Assembly (NCBI GenBank): GCA_963969345.1
Contig: OZ017770.1
Span: forward strand, 7,325,246 to 7,389,245
DNA: 64,000 bases
Source of the DNA: Turbatrix aceti
Lineage: Eukaryota > Nematoda > Chromadorea > Rhabditida > Panagrolaimidae
Direction of reading: 5' to 3'
Shown here: positions 1 through 12,472 of the stretch, in pieces
How the letters are laid out: each line of letters opens with the position of its first letter
Numbering within the stretch: position 1 is the stretch's first letter
Notes under the pieces: model-generated
The model's database searches: none
What the model was told of the DNA's origin: nothing
Seen by the model: the letters and a program-made list of their open reading frames with translations, nothing else
Position numbers and translations under genes: made by a program

Positions 1-3000
1 AGAGAACCGACACTTCTAACGGCTCCACCTTCGTGGGAATCTAACGCGGCGCAATACTCAACCAGCGACGGCTCAGTGTCTTCTGGCTTTTCGCCAAATT
101 ATTCCAATCACCAGAATCCACCTCCACCGCCTGCCAGAAGCATTTCCATCCAGCAAGTCATGAAGCATGCTTCAGAGCTGCAACACGTAAGCGCGCGCTT
201 TTTTTTTATACAAAATATTCATCTTGGCGCATTAACGTTCAGTTTTTGTTATGTTTTTGTAAAATCAGTTTCAAGTGCAGCTTTAGCATGCTCTTTTACC
301 TGCAGCCGGATATTCCGTGCGCAAAAAGATGTACACTCAAGTTGCTCGCAGAAATTTGTTTGTGCGCAAGACTTGAGACTGCGAAATCCGAGCGATGAAG
401 GGCTAGCGCTATAGCTTGTCTTGAATGAACAAAAACTGAAACGTGCGCTCTTGCTTGCTTGTACGACTCTCACTTTTGCCTGTCATTTGTTTTTCAAATG
501 ACTTGGCTTTGGGAGAAGATTCCTGTCACATTTTTTACACTTCATTTTGGGTCATTTAAAATCCCTTGACCAAAAGTGAATTGTCCAATCCTCCGATTTT
601 AGCACGATAGACCGTTCTACGACACCGCACAGCATTCTCGCACGTATCACCTCAACGGGACCACCACCAATACCACCACCCCAGCCGTGAGATCCTCTTC
701 AGCTGACCATAACGATAACGTCACATCTTCACCACAGGAAGACTCCTCTAAGAGCTCATATCTTTCCCCTGTGGATAAATATCTTCTTGAAAAAGGCGGC
801 TTGTTTGGTACTGAGTAAGTTTTTTTTTGTTTTCTTACACCGAGTTTGACTCATGATGCCTGCCTGAACTTTAGTCCTCGCGTCATGAAGGCTGTTCATA
901 CGCCTTCCTACATGCAATCCGAAGCTCTCAAGCTTATCCAGGAGGAAGAAAAAACCAAGAAGCCCAGACAACCTGCTCCTCCAAAGCGTAAGAAGCACCG
1001 ATATTTTAGTCGATCTACATACATAAACGAAATTTATTTAGCATCTCCCCAAGCACGGCCTCAAGCCTCTCCAGCCTCGAACGGACAGGCCGTGAAACTC
1101 GCCGCATGCTTCCTCTGTGGAAAGCCCATTATGTACGTTTTTTTTACACCAACAGCGCATCATTTATCGGGGATAGAAAATGTCAAGACAGAATAGAAAG
1201 GTTGAAATCGTTGCATCTGGATTGTTATCCAAGCAGGATGGCACCACCTGTACGCTGGAATGCCTTGACAAATCGTTTGTTACTCGGCGATCGAGGGGCC
1301 CGCTGGAGGTCGCTGGAAAAAAGTGCAAGAATTAGGTGGGACAAATTTAGGCGATGAGGCGTTGCCACTTGCGCAGCGGAGCTAAAACTTTGCTATTTAC
1401 AAAAAAGATGCCGAGAACATTACCGAAATACTCGCCCAAAAATTGTGTTATCGTCGTCTCCGGAGTTGAGTTCGTAGGGCTCTTCCATGCCGCGCTTGAT
1501 CATCCAGTTGCGGTTCAACTTGAGGAATTCGTTTGTGTACTGAAACTTTTGGAAGGCTTTAGAACTAATTATGCTACACAAAATCACGTACCTGGGGCTT
1601 TACGCTGACAGCCAGCACAGTAATAAGCAGGATAAATTTGGTCACAATTGATAGATTCATATTTGTTTCAGAGGAGTTAACAGTCAGAACAGCGAAGTCT
1701 TAGTACATCCAGACTGTTTTCAATGTTCGACGTGTGGAGCCTCACTGAAAGGCGTACAACACCACTTTCTCAATGATAAGTTCTACTGCGATGTCCACGG
1801 ACAACAGATACGACAACAACTTGGAACCAACTCTTCGGCAACTCGTTCTGCCCCCTTTGTCCGTAGTCCAAATACGGAGCCTCCTCTTAATCCAGATCTT
1901 GCTGTGTACGTGACAGGGATCACAAGACTTCTTGTTGTCATCATTGTACTACTTTTTCAGAAAAATTCCGCTCTCGGCTCACCATCCTTCGTCCATTCTT
2001 GAGCCCCCCAGAGGATTCTACCAGCCAGACGTCTTGTCTCCTGGCCCGCTTCCCCCAATCCAACCACCACCGTAATCTTTGAATATTAATTAAAAAAACA
2101 CATTTGTAGTTTCAGACGACCGCTCGTTGACTCCTTGGTCAAGGCAAAAGTTTATGACAACGAAACTTATCATCCAGAATCCGTTAAAACAGGTAAGAAC
2201 TCGTTTGTCTGCTTGCATGCTTTATTTGTGTAGTCCTGTCCGCTTGCTTGCTTGCATGTGTTGCGTCCTTTTAGAAAAAGCAATTGTCATCGGAAAAATG
2301 AATCAACAGGTAAACCCGGCTACAAAAGCCGCCAGACAGATGTCACGTACCTTCGCCCCCTTCACCAGGTCAAAAAGCGTGAGGGGCATTCAGTGGCCTC
2401 CGCCGTGTGAAAAAGAGCACAAGCAAGCCGAGGCAATTCGATACTGGAAGTTACCCCAGCAAGAGCATCTTGAACAACAGCCAAAAACCCTGAAAGAACT
2501 AATCGACGAGGACAACGAAGCTGCAAAAAAGAATGTTCGTGATATCGTGCCTGAAAAAGCAAAGATGTACGGCAAAAGAGTGGTTGCGACGCCCCACAGA
2601 CTTCTGACGCCCATGAGAAACCCTCTCGATGCCTACGCTGAAAAAGTAAAATCAGCGTCGGAAGAACCCACAAATCTGACCCGAACCAAATCGGCTGTCA
2701 GCATTCAACAACTCGGACCGCCACCGGCAGTCAATGTGTCTTGGCACGAAATGATGGTTCAAACGCGTCCTAAAATGCAATCGCCTAACCAAGAAGAAAA
2801 TTTCGATGAGCTTACTTTGGGTTATTCACCTGAGCCGCCATCAATTAGTCTAGATGCAACGCTGATCGATGAATGGAAATCCAAATCCGAAATCCTGGAA
2901 GAAAAGGACATCATGACAGGTTTGTTTTTTTTTCGAGTGTAAAAATTTATTGGTCATATTGGATTACAGATGGCCACACGGACGTCGAAGATAACGACGA

Positions 3001-4372
3001 AGACGATACATCCTTCATCGTGCCTCCCTTTGACGAGAAAACAACTGATATTTTAAAGACTCTTGGCGACGAAGAACCAAAAAAACTGAACACCTGCCAG
3101 GATGAGTCTGAAAAATCTTGGCAGGAAAATTCTGAAACTGAAAACGAAAATACGGGTTTTGATGCCCAGGAATTCGAAAAACAGTGCATTCATGAACTTG
3201 AACGCACTCCAATACCCATTCACGAAGACCTTTATGCCAATACCGACGGATCGGCAAACGATCAAGCTCTGGAATCCATTGAACTTTATCAGCATTCATT
3301 GCAAAACCAACAGGATCACTTGTCCCGGCTTCTGGACAACGCCATTCGTTATTTAAAGGACAGCGACATGCAGCGCACAATTTCAACCCTCGAAGAAGCC
3401 AACAATAACAACAGCAAAGCCCAAATGCTAGAGTCGGTTTGAAATTGATTTTTTACGATTGATCACTTTTTTTTTAGAATGCCGTCACCGGTGTATTTTG
3501 AAACGCCGTCAGAAAAAATTGTCCGTAACCTAGAAGAGCTTCGCATAAAGGGTGTGCCTGCTTAATAATTAATTGCTAACGCTTCTTTGTCTATGTTTTC
3601 GTTTCTTTTTTAAAATAAGCATTGACTAACTTAATCACCGCTTCAGAACACCAGGGCAGTACTTATGAGAATCAATCGACGGTCAATCACAACTATGACA
3701 ACATCCCACCGCAACTCTCGCCCCGCCGAAGCCAGCCAACTGCTGTGGATTCAAACAGGCAGAGGGGTGTCCTCATGAATCAGTCTACTCTCATTCCCAT
3801 CTGCGAGCAGTGCAAGAGACAGATCAACGGAGCCTACGTTCTGGCAGGAGGACTTACCTGGTGTCCTGAGCACTTCTCATGCGCCAACCCAGCTTGCAAT
3901 CGTCGGCTCCTGGACACTGGATTCGTCGAAGAGCGTGGAAAAAAGTACTGTGAAAAGTGCTTTGAGACCCTCATCGCTCCTATCTGCAACAAGTGTGGTA
4001 TTCCTATCACCGCAGATTGCTTGACTGCGCTGCAGAAGCAATGGCATCCTGAATGCTTTGTTTGCTCGCATTGCACTAAGCCGTTTGGAAACGCTGCTTT
4101 TTACCTGGAGAATGGCAAACCGTATTGCGAGCATGGTAAGTATTACAAGGTTATTGAGCAGCTCATCATTAAGCATTTCAGACTGGAATACACTTTTTAC
4201 AACCAAATGTGTCTCTTGCAAATTCCCAATTGAAGCTGGCGATCGCTGGGTGGAAGCGATCGGATCTGCCTTCCACTCCAACTGTTTCTGCTGCACGGTG
4301 TGCCAATCAAATCTCGAAGGACAGAGCTTTTACGCAAAGAATGGCCAGCCCTTCTGTCGTATCCATGCTTGA
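1..4372 (+). CDS. alp-1: Zasp/ALP-Enigma family LIM protein, 3' part (5' end outside window)
   Basis: This is the C-terminal part of a Z-disc scaffold that anchors alpha-actinin and organises sarcomeres. The frame is open from base 1 to 186. Further exons begin at 603 and 875 and end in the first half of a LIM domain (CFLCGKPI, about 1105-1130). An intron of about 540 bases splits this domain, and its second half follows from about 1675 (HPDCFQCSTCG, then FYCDVH). A long acidic, low-complexity linker runs from about 2116 to 3750. Three consecutive LIM domains (about 3800-4370) close the protein, with CEQC, CNKC and CVSC zinc-ligand starts. One separate LIM plus three terminal LIMs is the arrangement of insect Zasp52 and nematode ALP-1. 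The PDZ domain expected at the N terminus would lie upstream of the window. Stop at 4370-4372, AATAAA at 4391-4396. It converges on the next gene with only 95 bases between stop codons. Exon edges in the linker are approximate. Confidence 0.88.
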
Positions 4373-4467
4373 GCAATTCATGTGTCACGTAATAAATAGC
4401 CATTCATAAAACAGGCACAAGCAATAAAAATGCAACTATTACATAAACAAGTTGATATCACGTAGGC

Positions 4468-5561
4468 TTAGGACTTGTGCTTCTTCAAATGGCACTTCTG
4501 AACAGCGCTGTGGAATGTGTGGATAAAGAAAAGCATGGCAAAGCGGAAGATCCCGCCGAGCGTAGACTGAACTAAAGCGTCGGCGACGCCGTGAACAGGA
4601 CCGGCACCCGCAGTCAGAACACCGAGCATCCAGCCTTCCAGACCGATCGTTGTCGCGAAAGTGCCTTGCTCAATGTTCTTGAGCAGCTCCTTGGCCACGA
4701 CGTAAGCCGGAAAAAATCCAGCAGAATCGGAAATGAGTTTGACCTCCTCGGGCATGGTTTTGATTTCTTCCTTGAAGCCGTCGGTGTCCGTGTTGGGAGG
4801 AAACAGAATGGACACGCCAATGTTGAATGGCAGCATTTCCATGTGCAGGGCTTCGGCAAATCCACGGATGGCAAACTTTGATGGGGAGTACGCAGAGTAG
4901 CCCCAGATCGCGCATTGGCCAGCGGCGGAAGAAACAAAAGAGATATGCCCTGTTCCCAGCTTTTTCATTCCAGGCAGAACGGCCCGGGTGAATTTTACCT
5001 GAATAATAAAAAAAAAATTTTCATGCTGAAGATGTCCTCGGTGAACTTACAGCAGACAGGTAGTTAATGCTCATCATCTTCTGGAAATCGTTGACATCGA
5101 GCTCATCGAATCCGCCTTGGATTACCAATCCTGCGTTGTTGATGAGGACGTTGATCGGCCCGGAAGCCTCCACAGCCCGGTCGACAACTTCTTGTACCTG
5201 CTCAAATGGCGCCGTGACATCAAGCGGATAGACATTGACGTCCACAGGTCTAACGCTGGAGTACAGCTGCTTGAGTTCGGTTTGAACAGCGTTCAAAACC
5301 TTCGCATCCCTGGCAACGATGGATACCGCTCCAGCCCCCCGCTTCAGGACTTCCTGCACCACAGCTTTGCCGATCCCCTTGGACCCTCCTAAATAAATGT
5401 GACGTAAGCGAATAAATAAATAACAACAGCTACACCCCCGTACCTGTAATAAAAACGTGGGCGCCTTTGAAGTCGGTCGTGACTCGTCGGGGCAAGATGA
5501 CTAACAAAGCGCCGATGACGACCAGCAAAACAACCACTACCGCCAGTATAAGCCAGGACAT
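4468..5561 (-). CDS. kdsr: 3-ketodihydrosphingosine reductase (short-chain dehydrogenase)
   Basis: It would reduce 3-ketodihydrosphingosine to dihydrosphingosine with NADPH, the second step of sphingolipid synthesis, on the ER membrane. Three exons: 5446-5561, 5051-5388 and 4468-4998. The protein starts MSWLILAVV with an N-terminal membrane segment. The nucleotide-binding glycine motif ITGGSKGIGK spans the first intron. NNAG follows, and the catalytic serine plus YSPSK (Tyr-x3-Lys) are present. The C-terminal third, with a hydrophobic stretch and a lysine-rich tail (LKKHKS), fits KDSR better than other dehydrogenases of this superfamily. A splice-acceptor motif lies 18 bases before the ATG. 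The family call is firm, and the KDSR subfamily is likely from overall pattern rather than from a search. Confidence 0.87.
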
Positions 5562-5784
5562 AATAGCTCTTTTTATTAACTAAAATTTACTACTTGAAGA
5601 TTACATTTGAAAATGAGACTACCCGCAAAAAATATAAATGTAAAATTGAAAGGAATAAAAAAGACAACCCAAGGTAGTCCGAAAATGTCGGTCAAAGTAA
5701 TTGCAAAAAAAAATAGAAAAGTGTTCAGGCTGGAAAGGGAACATAGCATGGAACAAGCAAGGTGAAACTGATGTTATTAGAAAA

Positions 5785-6540
5785 TTATTGATTGTTAGCG
5801 TTGTTACATCGCTGCTCGGGTGTCTTTTGATACGATTCATCGCTTGTCGATTTTTGTGGCGAAACGTTCTTCTTGCGCAACACGATAACACCGCGGCCTC
5901 GGCGAATTAAATCAACTTTATCCTGGATACCAAGGCGTCGAAGCTAAAAGAACAAAAACATTGGAGGAAAGAATCCATAGCGACAAACCGAAATAGGCGC
6001 ATATTGGTTGCGAAGAATAAGTTCTAGGCGGTTGCTGTTGAAAAACTGTTGAATTTTAGTTACATAGGAACGCGAGGAATCGTTGAGTGCGGCAATACGA
6101 GAAAAGTTGTTGCGTCCAAATTGTAGACGGCTTTTGCGAATTTCTTCGTCGGATTTGTCGTTTGGCACGTCTTCACACCAATCAGACTGCTCGTCGTCGG
6201 CATCGATGACACACGGCGAAGTGGGTTGATTGACGGGGCTCGCGTCCAGCGACGAGCCGGATTCCCAATCCATGCCGTTAGCCGTCGTGGCACCTTTCTT
6301 GGCAGACAACCGAGTTGGCTCCTTGGCCGGTGATTCTCGTCTGTCCACGTCCATTTGCGAATGATGGCGACGAAAGCGGCGATGTCGTGTAGTCGAACTC
6401 ACAATCATGTGCTCGTAGGCGTTGTCGGTTTCCGTGTCACTCGACTGGTAGCGATATAATCGAATTCGAGACATTAAGCTGGTAGCTCGATCCACGTACG
6501 ATGAAGCATAGGGACGCCCAAAGTGCCGGCGCATAATCAA
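5785..6540 (-). CDS. Orphan basic/acidic mixed-charge protein, two exons
   Basis: I do not recognise this family. Exon 1 is 5989-6540 and exon 2 is 5785-5943. They join in phase through a GTTTGT donor and a TTTTAG acceptor, giving about 236 residues. The N-terminal half is rich in Arg, His and Ser (RRFRRHHSQ). The middle is acidic (DADDEQSDWCEDV). The C-terminal part looks folded: a predicted helix (KIQQFFNSNRLELILRNQY) runs across the splice junction into LRRLGIQDKVDLI, then a basic tail. There is no signal peptide or membrane segment, so a nuclear or cytoplasmic protein is likely. It is divergent from the otopetrin-like gene and tandem with kdsr, with no functional link visible. The continuous frame across a good intron supports a real gene. 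Confidence 0.6.
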
Positions 6541-6961
6541 CAGCAGCCCGATGTCACAACTGTTTTATATGCACTAAATTTATGTCCACGTTTTTTTCGC
6601 GACAAGAGTTCCCATATTCGCAAAGACATGCATCTCATTGTCGGGAAAAATTAATAATTTGAAATGCTTAAAATTAAATTTTTTTTCATTTTGAACACAT
6701 ATTTTTATTTAAAGAAAAAAGTTTATTTTGTGTGATTTTATAATCAATGAAAAAAATTTCAACATCAAAAAAAATGAGAGACACAAGCATCTCTGGATCG
6801 ATTTATAACAAGCCGATTCATTGTTTAGAAAAAAACATGATTGATATGTTTGCTTCTACAACAGAACATTCCTAGAGATAACAAAAAACACGAAACTGAT
6901 TTTTGAGATTTTTTAAAACACTCAAATGAATAATTACGGCACAAGTTTGTTAATCGATCTC

Positions 6962-6997
6962 ATTGAAGTCAGTTTTAAGCTATAAACTGACTTCAAT
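6962..6997. repeat. Perfect 14-bp inverted repeat, 8-base loop
   Basis: The left arm ATTGAAGTCAGTTT (6962-6975) and right arm AAACTGACTTCAAT (6984-6997) are exact reverse complements around the loop TAAGCTAT. It lies in non-coding sequence between two divergent genes. It could be a small-RNA precursor remnant, a protein-binding palindrome or a transposon footprint. The sequence alone does not decide between them. Confidence 0.85.
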
Positions 6998-7889
6998 AGT
7001 TAAAAAACAGTTATCCGCACTAACGAACTTTATAGAATTGCTTCCAATCAAATCTGTAAAAATGAGCGAAAAATATCACTCGAAAAAAAGACTGTAAACA
7101 TGGCAAAATAATGATTAGACGTGTGTTTTTTAGGTTCGTGATACAATAATTCTCAACCATTTTCTTTCACGCACTGGCAAAGGGGAGTTTGGCTTGATAA
7201 CAATCGTATTCAGACTTTTACTGATATGGTTTTTTTTTAATAAATAGTAACTCGGCTCTAAGGGGTACAGTTTTTCTGTTACATTTGTTTTAAAAATTCT
7301 TGGTTGAGTAATCAGGTAATCTTGACAGAACAATGTCAAAGTGCTCAAACGTGTGACTACTGAAGGTGTTAATTTAGATTAATTTCACAGTTTATGGTCA
7401 AAAATAATCACCAGCATTTGATTATAACTGCCACAGTCGTTGTAAATAAAAAATCAAGCTCTGCAGAGCTTGTTTTAGTCTCTATATGCGATATCAATCT
7501 CTCAGGAGGCGTGTGTCGTTGTCAAGAAGGACTTTGGAACTCCAAATCATTTATACAATCAGTAAGGAGACAGGCAAGCTTCGAACACCTTTGGAGTAGA
7601 TCTCGTACACCGTAGAAAACTCAGGATCAAATTTGACGCCAAAACTAAACTAAATCTGAGTATCCAGATATCAAACTATTTTTTTTTATGTATTTCTTCG
7701 TTTTCATTAATTTGTGTAAGCATCGCTTAACTACTTAACGTATGACCTTTTTTATACAGTATTACACTGAAATTGATATTTAATTGATATGTAAACGTGA
7801 GACATGAGTGCTTCAAGATCATAAAACCGAAGCGGATGCATAAAACGACTTCTTGTTTTTCAGGAACCAAGCAATCAACTGTCAGAAGG

Positions 7890-7899
7890 TAATAAAAGG
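7890..7899 (+). promoter_or_regulatory. TATA-like element of the otopetrin-like gene
   Basis: TAATAAAAGG lies 59 bases before the ATG at 7958. No splice-acceptor motif sits directly before this ATG, so the mRNA probably starts from this promoter without a leader exon. Confidence 0.35.
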
Positions 7900-7957
7900 C
7901 TAGTATACGCGCGTATTCGACTCCGTTAGCACATCAACGGTGCTTTATCATCAGACA

Positions 7958-9967
7958 ATGGTGGTAGATTGCACACCTCGGGAAACAAAATTAGAACTTG
8001 TAGTTCATAATTTTGCTATTATATCCCTATACACAATTTTTGGACTATGTATTTTTCTAAATTTTTACGTTCTCTTGAGTCGAAACGACACTATCTACTA
8101 TCTCCGCATCTACCATATGGTAATTTGCCTGAACGCTTTCCAAATAATGATAATTTAGTTTAGATTGTTGGAGGTCTCATGATTTGCTGCTGCATAGTCA
8201 TGTACGAATTCATGTGGCGAACGAGATTTCTGCATAAGCTGGAAGAACCACACGACATGCCTCGTCCTGCATTTTACGGTGCCATCGTGCTCACTGTCGG
8301 CATTGTTCTAGGTTTCGCGTATTTTATCATTTTTGACTTTGCTTTTCAAAGCTGTGACAAACTGATTGACGCGATGAACATCGGTGAAATTTGGCTCGAT
8401 GTAGTGTACTCGGCCATCATGATTGTGTTTTGTGCGACTTGTTTGCTGTACGTGCTTCATCGGAGGTTCTTTGGCGCTATTCACACTCACCTGGATAAGG
8501 TAACTCGCCTATGGGTAAATGTTACTGTCTGTATCGTTTGGATCAAAGTTGTGATTTACAAGGGTTACTTGAGTCACCAGGTAGGCAATTACTGACATAA
8601 AAATTCTCCGGTTGTTTTATCAGAAAAAAAATTATAGGAATTATGTCAACGCAAAGAGCTTGATGGGTACTGGTGTCCGGTCGTTAAAAGATATTATACG
8701 TGCGACCCCTATACCGACACGGTAGGCATGCAAAAGATCTGGTACTACATTAACAAGGGATTGCTGAGTTCCGCTATCATCTCGTGTGCTTCTGAATACT
8801 TTCCCGTTATTCTCGTAGCCCATTGGCTAGCATGTGGAGGAGCAGAGGAAAAAGCAGAAAAACAGGAAAAAAAGGTATTCATCCATCAGCTGTGTTTTGA
8901 CGGCTTATCAGTTTCTTTGAACCTTTGCAGAAGCAACAAGGAGTATCCAGGCTCATGCAAGCGGCAGTGATCGATATTAGTTATCCTTTCGTTGCCAACG
9001 ATCATCGCATAAATCTCCCAGTTTTGAATGTCGCTTCATGGCTTCAGACAGGAATCAAATTTTTAATGCTTGTAACTACTGGATGCTTGGTTGTACGGTG
9101 GTTTGTGTTTTTCTACTACACAATAGATTTTGACCATTTGGTAGCGGACAATTGGATGGTGAATGAGTACATCACAGTGGTCACCAATATTCTGCAGCTT
9201 CTCATGTTTTTGTCTATCTTTTATTTTTCTATGAAACTACGCAAGAGCCGACTCGATATCCACCACAAAGCGGAAGCTCGAGGCGATCTCATCATCCTAA
9301 AGGGTTGCATTCTTGTCCTCACTATCAAATGTGCACTTCAAATCGTTGAACTCGAATACCAGAGAATCGATCACTTCATATCAGTTGAAAATTCGGTCCT
9401 ACAGACCGTCTCGTTAGTACTCATTGAGGTCAGTGACATCACATTCTTCCACTCCTTGGTCGAATGTATTTATTTCAGATAACGCAAATTATACAATACC
9501 TCGCGATCAACAGACTCCTGGGTCTCAGTGACGAGGATCTGAAGGCGACAAAACACTTTTTGCCCCACGTATCCATCGGAGGCTTCGTCGCGTGCTGGGT
9601 GCATTTTGGCACTACGTTCCTCAACACGAGCGTTATAAAATATCAGCTCACAGATGAAAATTTCCTCTTCAGTGAAACTTCTCTGATTACCATGATTTTT
9701 ACTCAGACCCTGTTCCCTGCCGACTACTTATACGCTTTCACAGCTGCCGGCTGTTGGGCTGATATTATCATCCGGTATCTTGACCTCGGAACCTTCCAAC
9801 TCGGCACTCCGAGGGTCGAACCCGTGGAGCACCACGGACATCATCAACATTCAAGTCAAGGAAAGCTGCTTGACTCATCGAGTGCTTCCAGCAATCTTTC
9901 AAATCGAAATCACCACGGTGAAAGAAATCATCACAGCCATGACACTCACGTTCATATGCACATATGA
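7958..9967 (+). CDS. Otopetrin-like proton channel with histidine-rich tail
   Basis: Otopetrins form proton-selective channels in membranes of taste, vestibular and gut cells. Five exons (7958-8119, 8164-8580, 8638-8874, 8931-9428, 9479-9967) give exactly 600 residues in one frame. The protein has about twelve hydrophobic segments in two halves. Family-like features are the segment after the predicted third or fourth helix (LWVNVTVCIVWI), the SEYFPVILVAHWLAC helix and the C-terminal helix pair ending LYAFTAAGCWADII, which corresponds to the usual FYRFHS segment. The last ~47 residues carry 13 histidines. The gene converges with the SLC5 gene. The assignment rests on order and pattern of segments and the fit is divergent. 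An unclassified multi-pass protein is the alternative. Confidence 0.68.
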
Positions 9968-10409
9968 GTACCACAGCCTTCATTAAACTTTACGGTGGCC
10001 CATAGTTTTTCAGTAAAAAAATGAACGTTTACGACTACCGCTTTGCACGGGTGCTGGCAATGCATTCTGAACACAGTATACGGAACTAGACCTAGTGATA
10101 AAAGCAATCACTGCAAGAATGTTTTTCAGCCAATTTACTACTGAATAGTTTTACAACATGCTACAAAAAAATTTGCAGTGAACATTTTCGGGGTGAAATA
10201 ATCTTTTGTAGACGGAAAAAAATCAAACAAGTGCAAAAACAAAAAGTTTGTTTTTTTCCGACATGAGCAAGCCATCGATATTTGATTTTTGCGTTGTTAG
10301 ATGGTCCAGAACAAAAATTGATATCATAAACAAGTTTGAATAAGTTTAAAAAGCAAACAAAACAATGATAAATTTATGTTATGATTTATTCGCAACAAAA
10401 AACATCAAG
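9968..10409. other. 3' intergenic region between convergent genes, with near-perfect inverted repeat
   Basis: No gene seen. An inverted repeat pairs CGGAAAAAAATCAAAC (10213-10228) with GTTTGTTTTTTTCCG (10246-10260), with one extra base in the left arm. A reverse-strand polyadenylation signal (TTTATT at 10385-10390) serves the SLC5 gene. Confidence 0.6.
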
Positions 10410-12472
10410 TTAGTCTATTATTTCTTTTTTCAACAGCTCAGTCGTAACGTTTCCGTTTTCTTCATCACATTCTCGTTTCCTTGGCATAGGAAGGCTAAAA
10501 ACACACCAAGCTATCATGCAAAATGTCAAAAAAAAATCACTTACTGTCTGCCCGCAAAAGTCAGGTGTTCAATGTTTTCCATGGGTTTTTCATTGAGTAT
10601 CGGAATCAAGGCTGCTCCGATTGCCAACATCAATACAAAACCAAGTCCGGCATACGAGTATGTAGATATCCGAGACGCGTAACTGGTGTTAGGATTGCCG
10701 AAATGAGCGTTGTAAGGAACAGCATGACGAATCGTAAAGTTGGAATGCCCGCAGCTTTCTGCTGTAGTGTTCGTCGGCAAGAAATACTCACCGTAGGGAT
10801 TTTCAAGATAACTGCAGACGTAAAGCGCGATCATAGCTAGATTCGATACCACAAATGAAATTAAGGTAGATTTGACGCCTGCTTTCGGGAAAAACATTGC
10901 AAAAATAAAAATCGCCACCATGGGACCTGATACAGCTCCCATAACACTGACACAGACGCTCAAACTTCCGCCCAAGGGTCCGGCGCAGAAAGCGAGCAAC
11001 GTACTCACAAGACCAAAGCTAAGAACGAGAAGCTTGTTGATCATGGTTTGCGTGCTGTCCGACATGTCCCGAAAACTGTACTGCAGGAAATCTTCGTAAA
11101 TAGCCGCGGCGGAACTGTTGATGCCCGATGACAGAGTGCTCATGGTCGCTGACATGATGCACGCAATGTACAACCCAAACATGCCCGGTGTAGAACCTGG
11201 ATTACAAGCTTTATCCCAAATTGGCACCCACCCAGAATGACTCACTCAAAACATGAAGAGCAAAGAGCAGGGTGAGATGATCCTTGTCCCGAACCTGGCC
11301 GGTTTCCAGGGGATTGCAGTTGTAAAAGTACGCCAGCGACAAAAATCCGACAAACGCCACAATTGAGCAAAGAATGATAAATGGCAGGAGTGTGGCATAA
11401 ATGATCCCTGTAGCATCATTCAGTGACGGCAAACTGCTGTATCGCTGAATGGCCAGCTGATTGACTCCAAAAGACGCTGTCCAGACTACGGTTCCACTAA
11501 ACAGGTTGATCCACAGAGAATTATACTGAGCCAGAGAAGGATCGGAGTAGAAGACGTCCTGTATGCGACCCGTGTCGTACGCGATGGAAAGCACCCGAGA
11601 AAGGCCCCCTACTTGGGGGTGCATGAGACCCTTTGCGATGAGTGCAATCACCCCGCCATACATCATTACTGCCTGCAATGAATCTGTCCACACGACTGCC
11701 TTCAAACCGCCGATCGTCGTGTACCCGGTAGCCGTTAAACCGAATGTCTGAAATTTTTTATGTGATCATTATATATTTTTTTAAATTTTTTATACCAATA
11801 TGAGTATCCATTCATCAATATCTAAGACGTTGGCCAGCGCGACCGAAGGAGTGTAGATCACAACTGCCATATAGACCACCGTAAAAAATAAAAAAATAAC
11901 AGAAAAGCACTGTCTCAGCAATGGGGAATTGTACCTGTAAAAATATGGGTGACAGCAACCATAAATTATTTATTTATGAAAAAAACAAACCGATAGATAA
12001 AATATTCGTGAAGACAGGTAGCCCGCATTTTGTAAAAAACCGGTAAAAAAATTAATGCTGTACAAACCGAAGACACAGCTCCTATGGCAAAGTTTAGCCA
12101 AATATGTGATCCTAATGTGATAAAATTATACAATAAAAATTTTTTATAAGTGATCAAACCTCTTTGAAACATCTCGGCTGGTACACCAAGCATGAGAATC
12201 CCGGAGAGAAATGTTGTCAGCAAACTGAGTGCCACGGGTAGTCGCGGCATCTTGCGACCACCCATCATGTATTCGTCTTTTGCGGTGCCGTGATCGACAT
12301 TATTGTTTTTTAGCAGGTAATATGAGCTATAAAACGTTTATTTGCCATTGCAAAAAATGCATAGAGAAATTATGACTTACTGAATCGCATGATAGACGCC
12401 CGTACCAACCGATAAAAGCACGCTAAAGGCAAAAACCGCGTAATCTTGCCATGAAATCAGGTAGCGCACCAT
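10410..12472 (-). CDS. SLC5-family sodium-coupled solute transporter (SMCT/SMVT-like)
   Basis: Sodium symporter of the plasma membrane. Seven exons: 12381-12472, 12160-12326, 11991-12111, 11796-11934, 11246-11747, 10545-11196 and 10410-10494. They sum to 1758 bases, exactly 585 codons plus stop, the usual size for the family. The N-terminal helix is followed by GGRKMPRLPVALSLLTTFLS, typical of the monocarboxylate/multivitamin branch (SLC5A5, A6, A8, A12). Later comes GVNQLAIQRYSSL, the sodium-symporter signature region. Exon 6 has an in-frame TAA inside its GTAAGT donor, so an unspliced form would stop after FAGRQ. Splicing into the last exon adds a charged 28-residue tail. The substrate cannot be read from the sequence. 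A splice-acceptor motif lies 9 bases before the ATG. Confidence 0.9.

Larger units (their letters stand above)
6541..7957. other. Intergenic region between divergent genes
   Basis: AT-rich stretch with no convincing coding region. It contains a perfect 14-bp inverted repeat at 6962-6997 (separate entry). Close to its right end is a TATA-like TAATAAAAGG at 7890-7899, about 60 bases before the next start codon. Confidence 0.6.
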
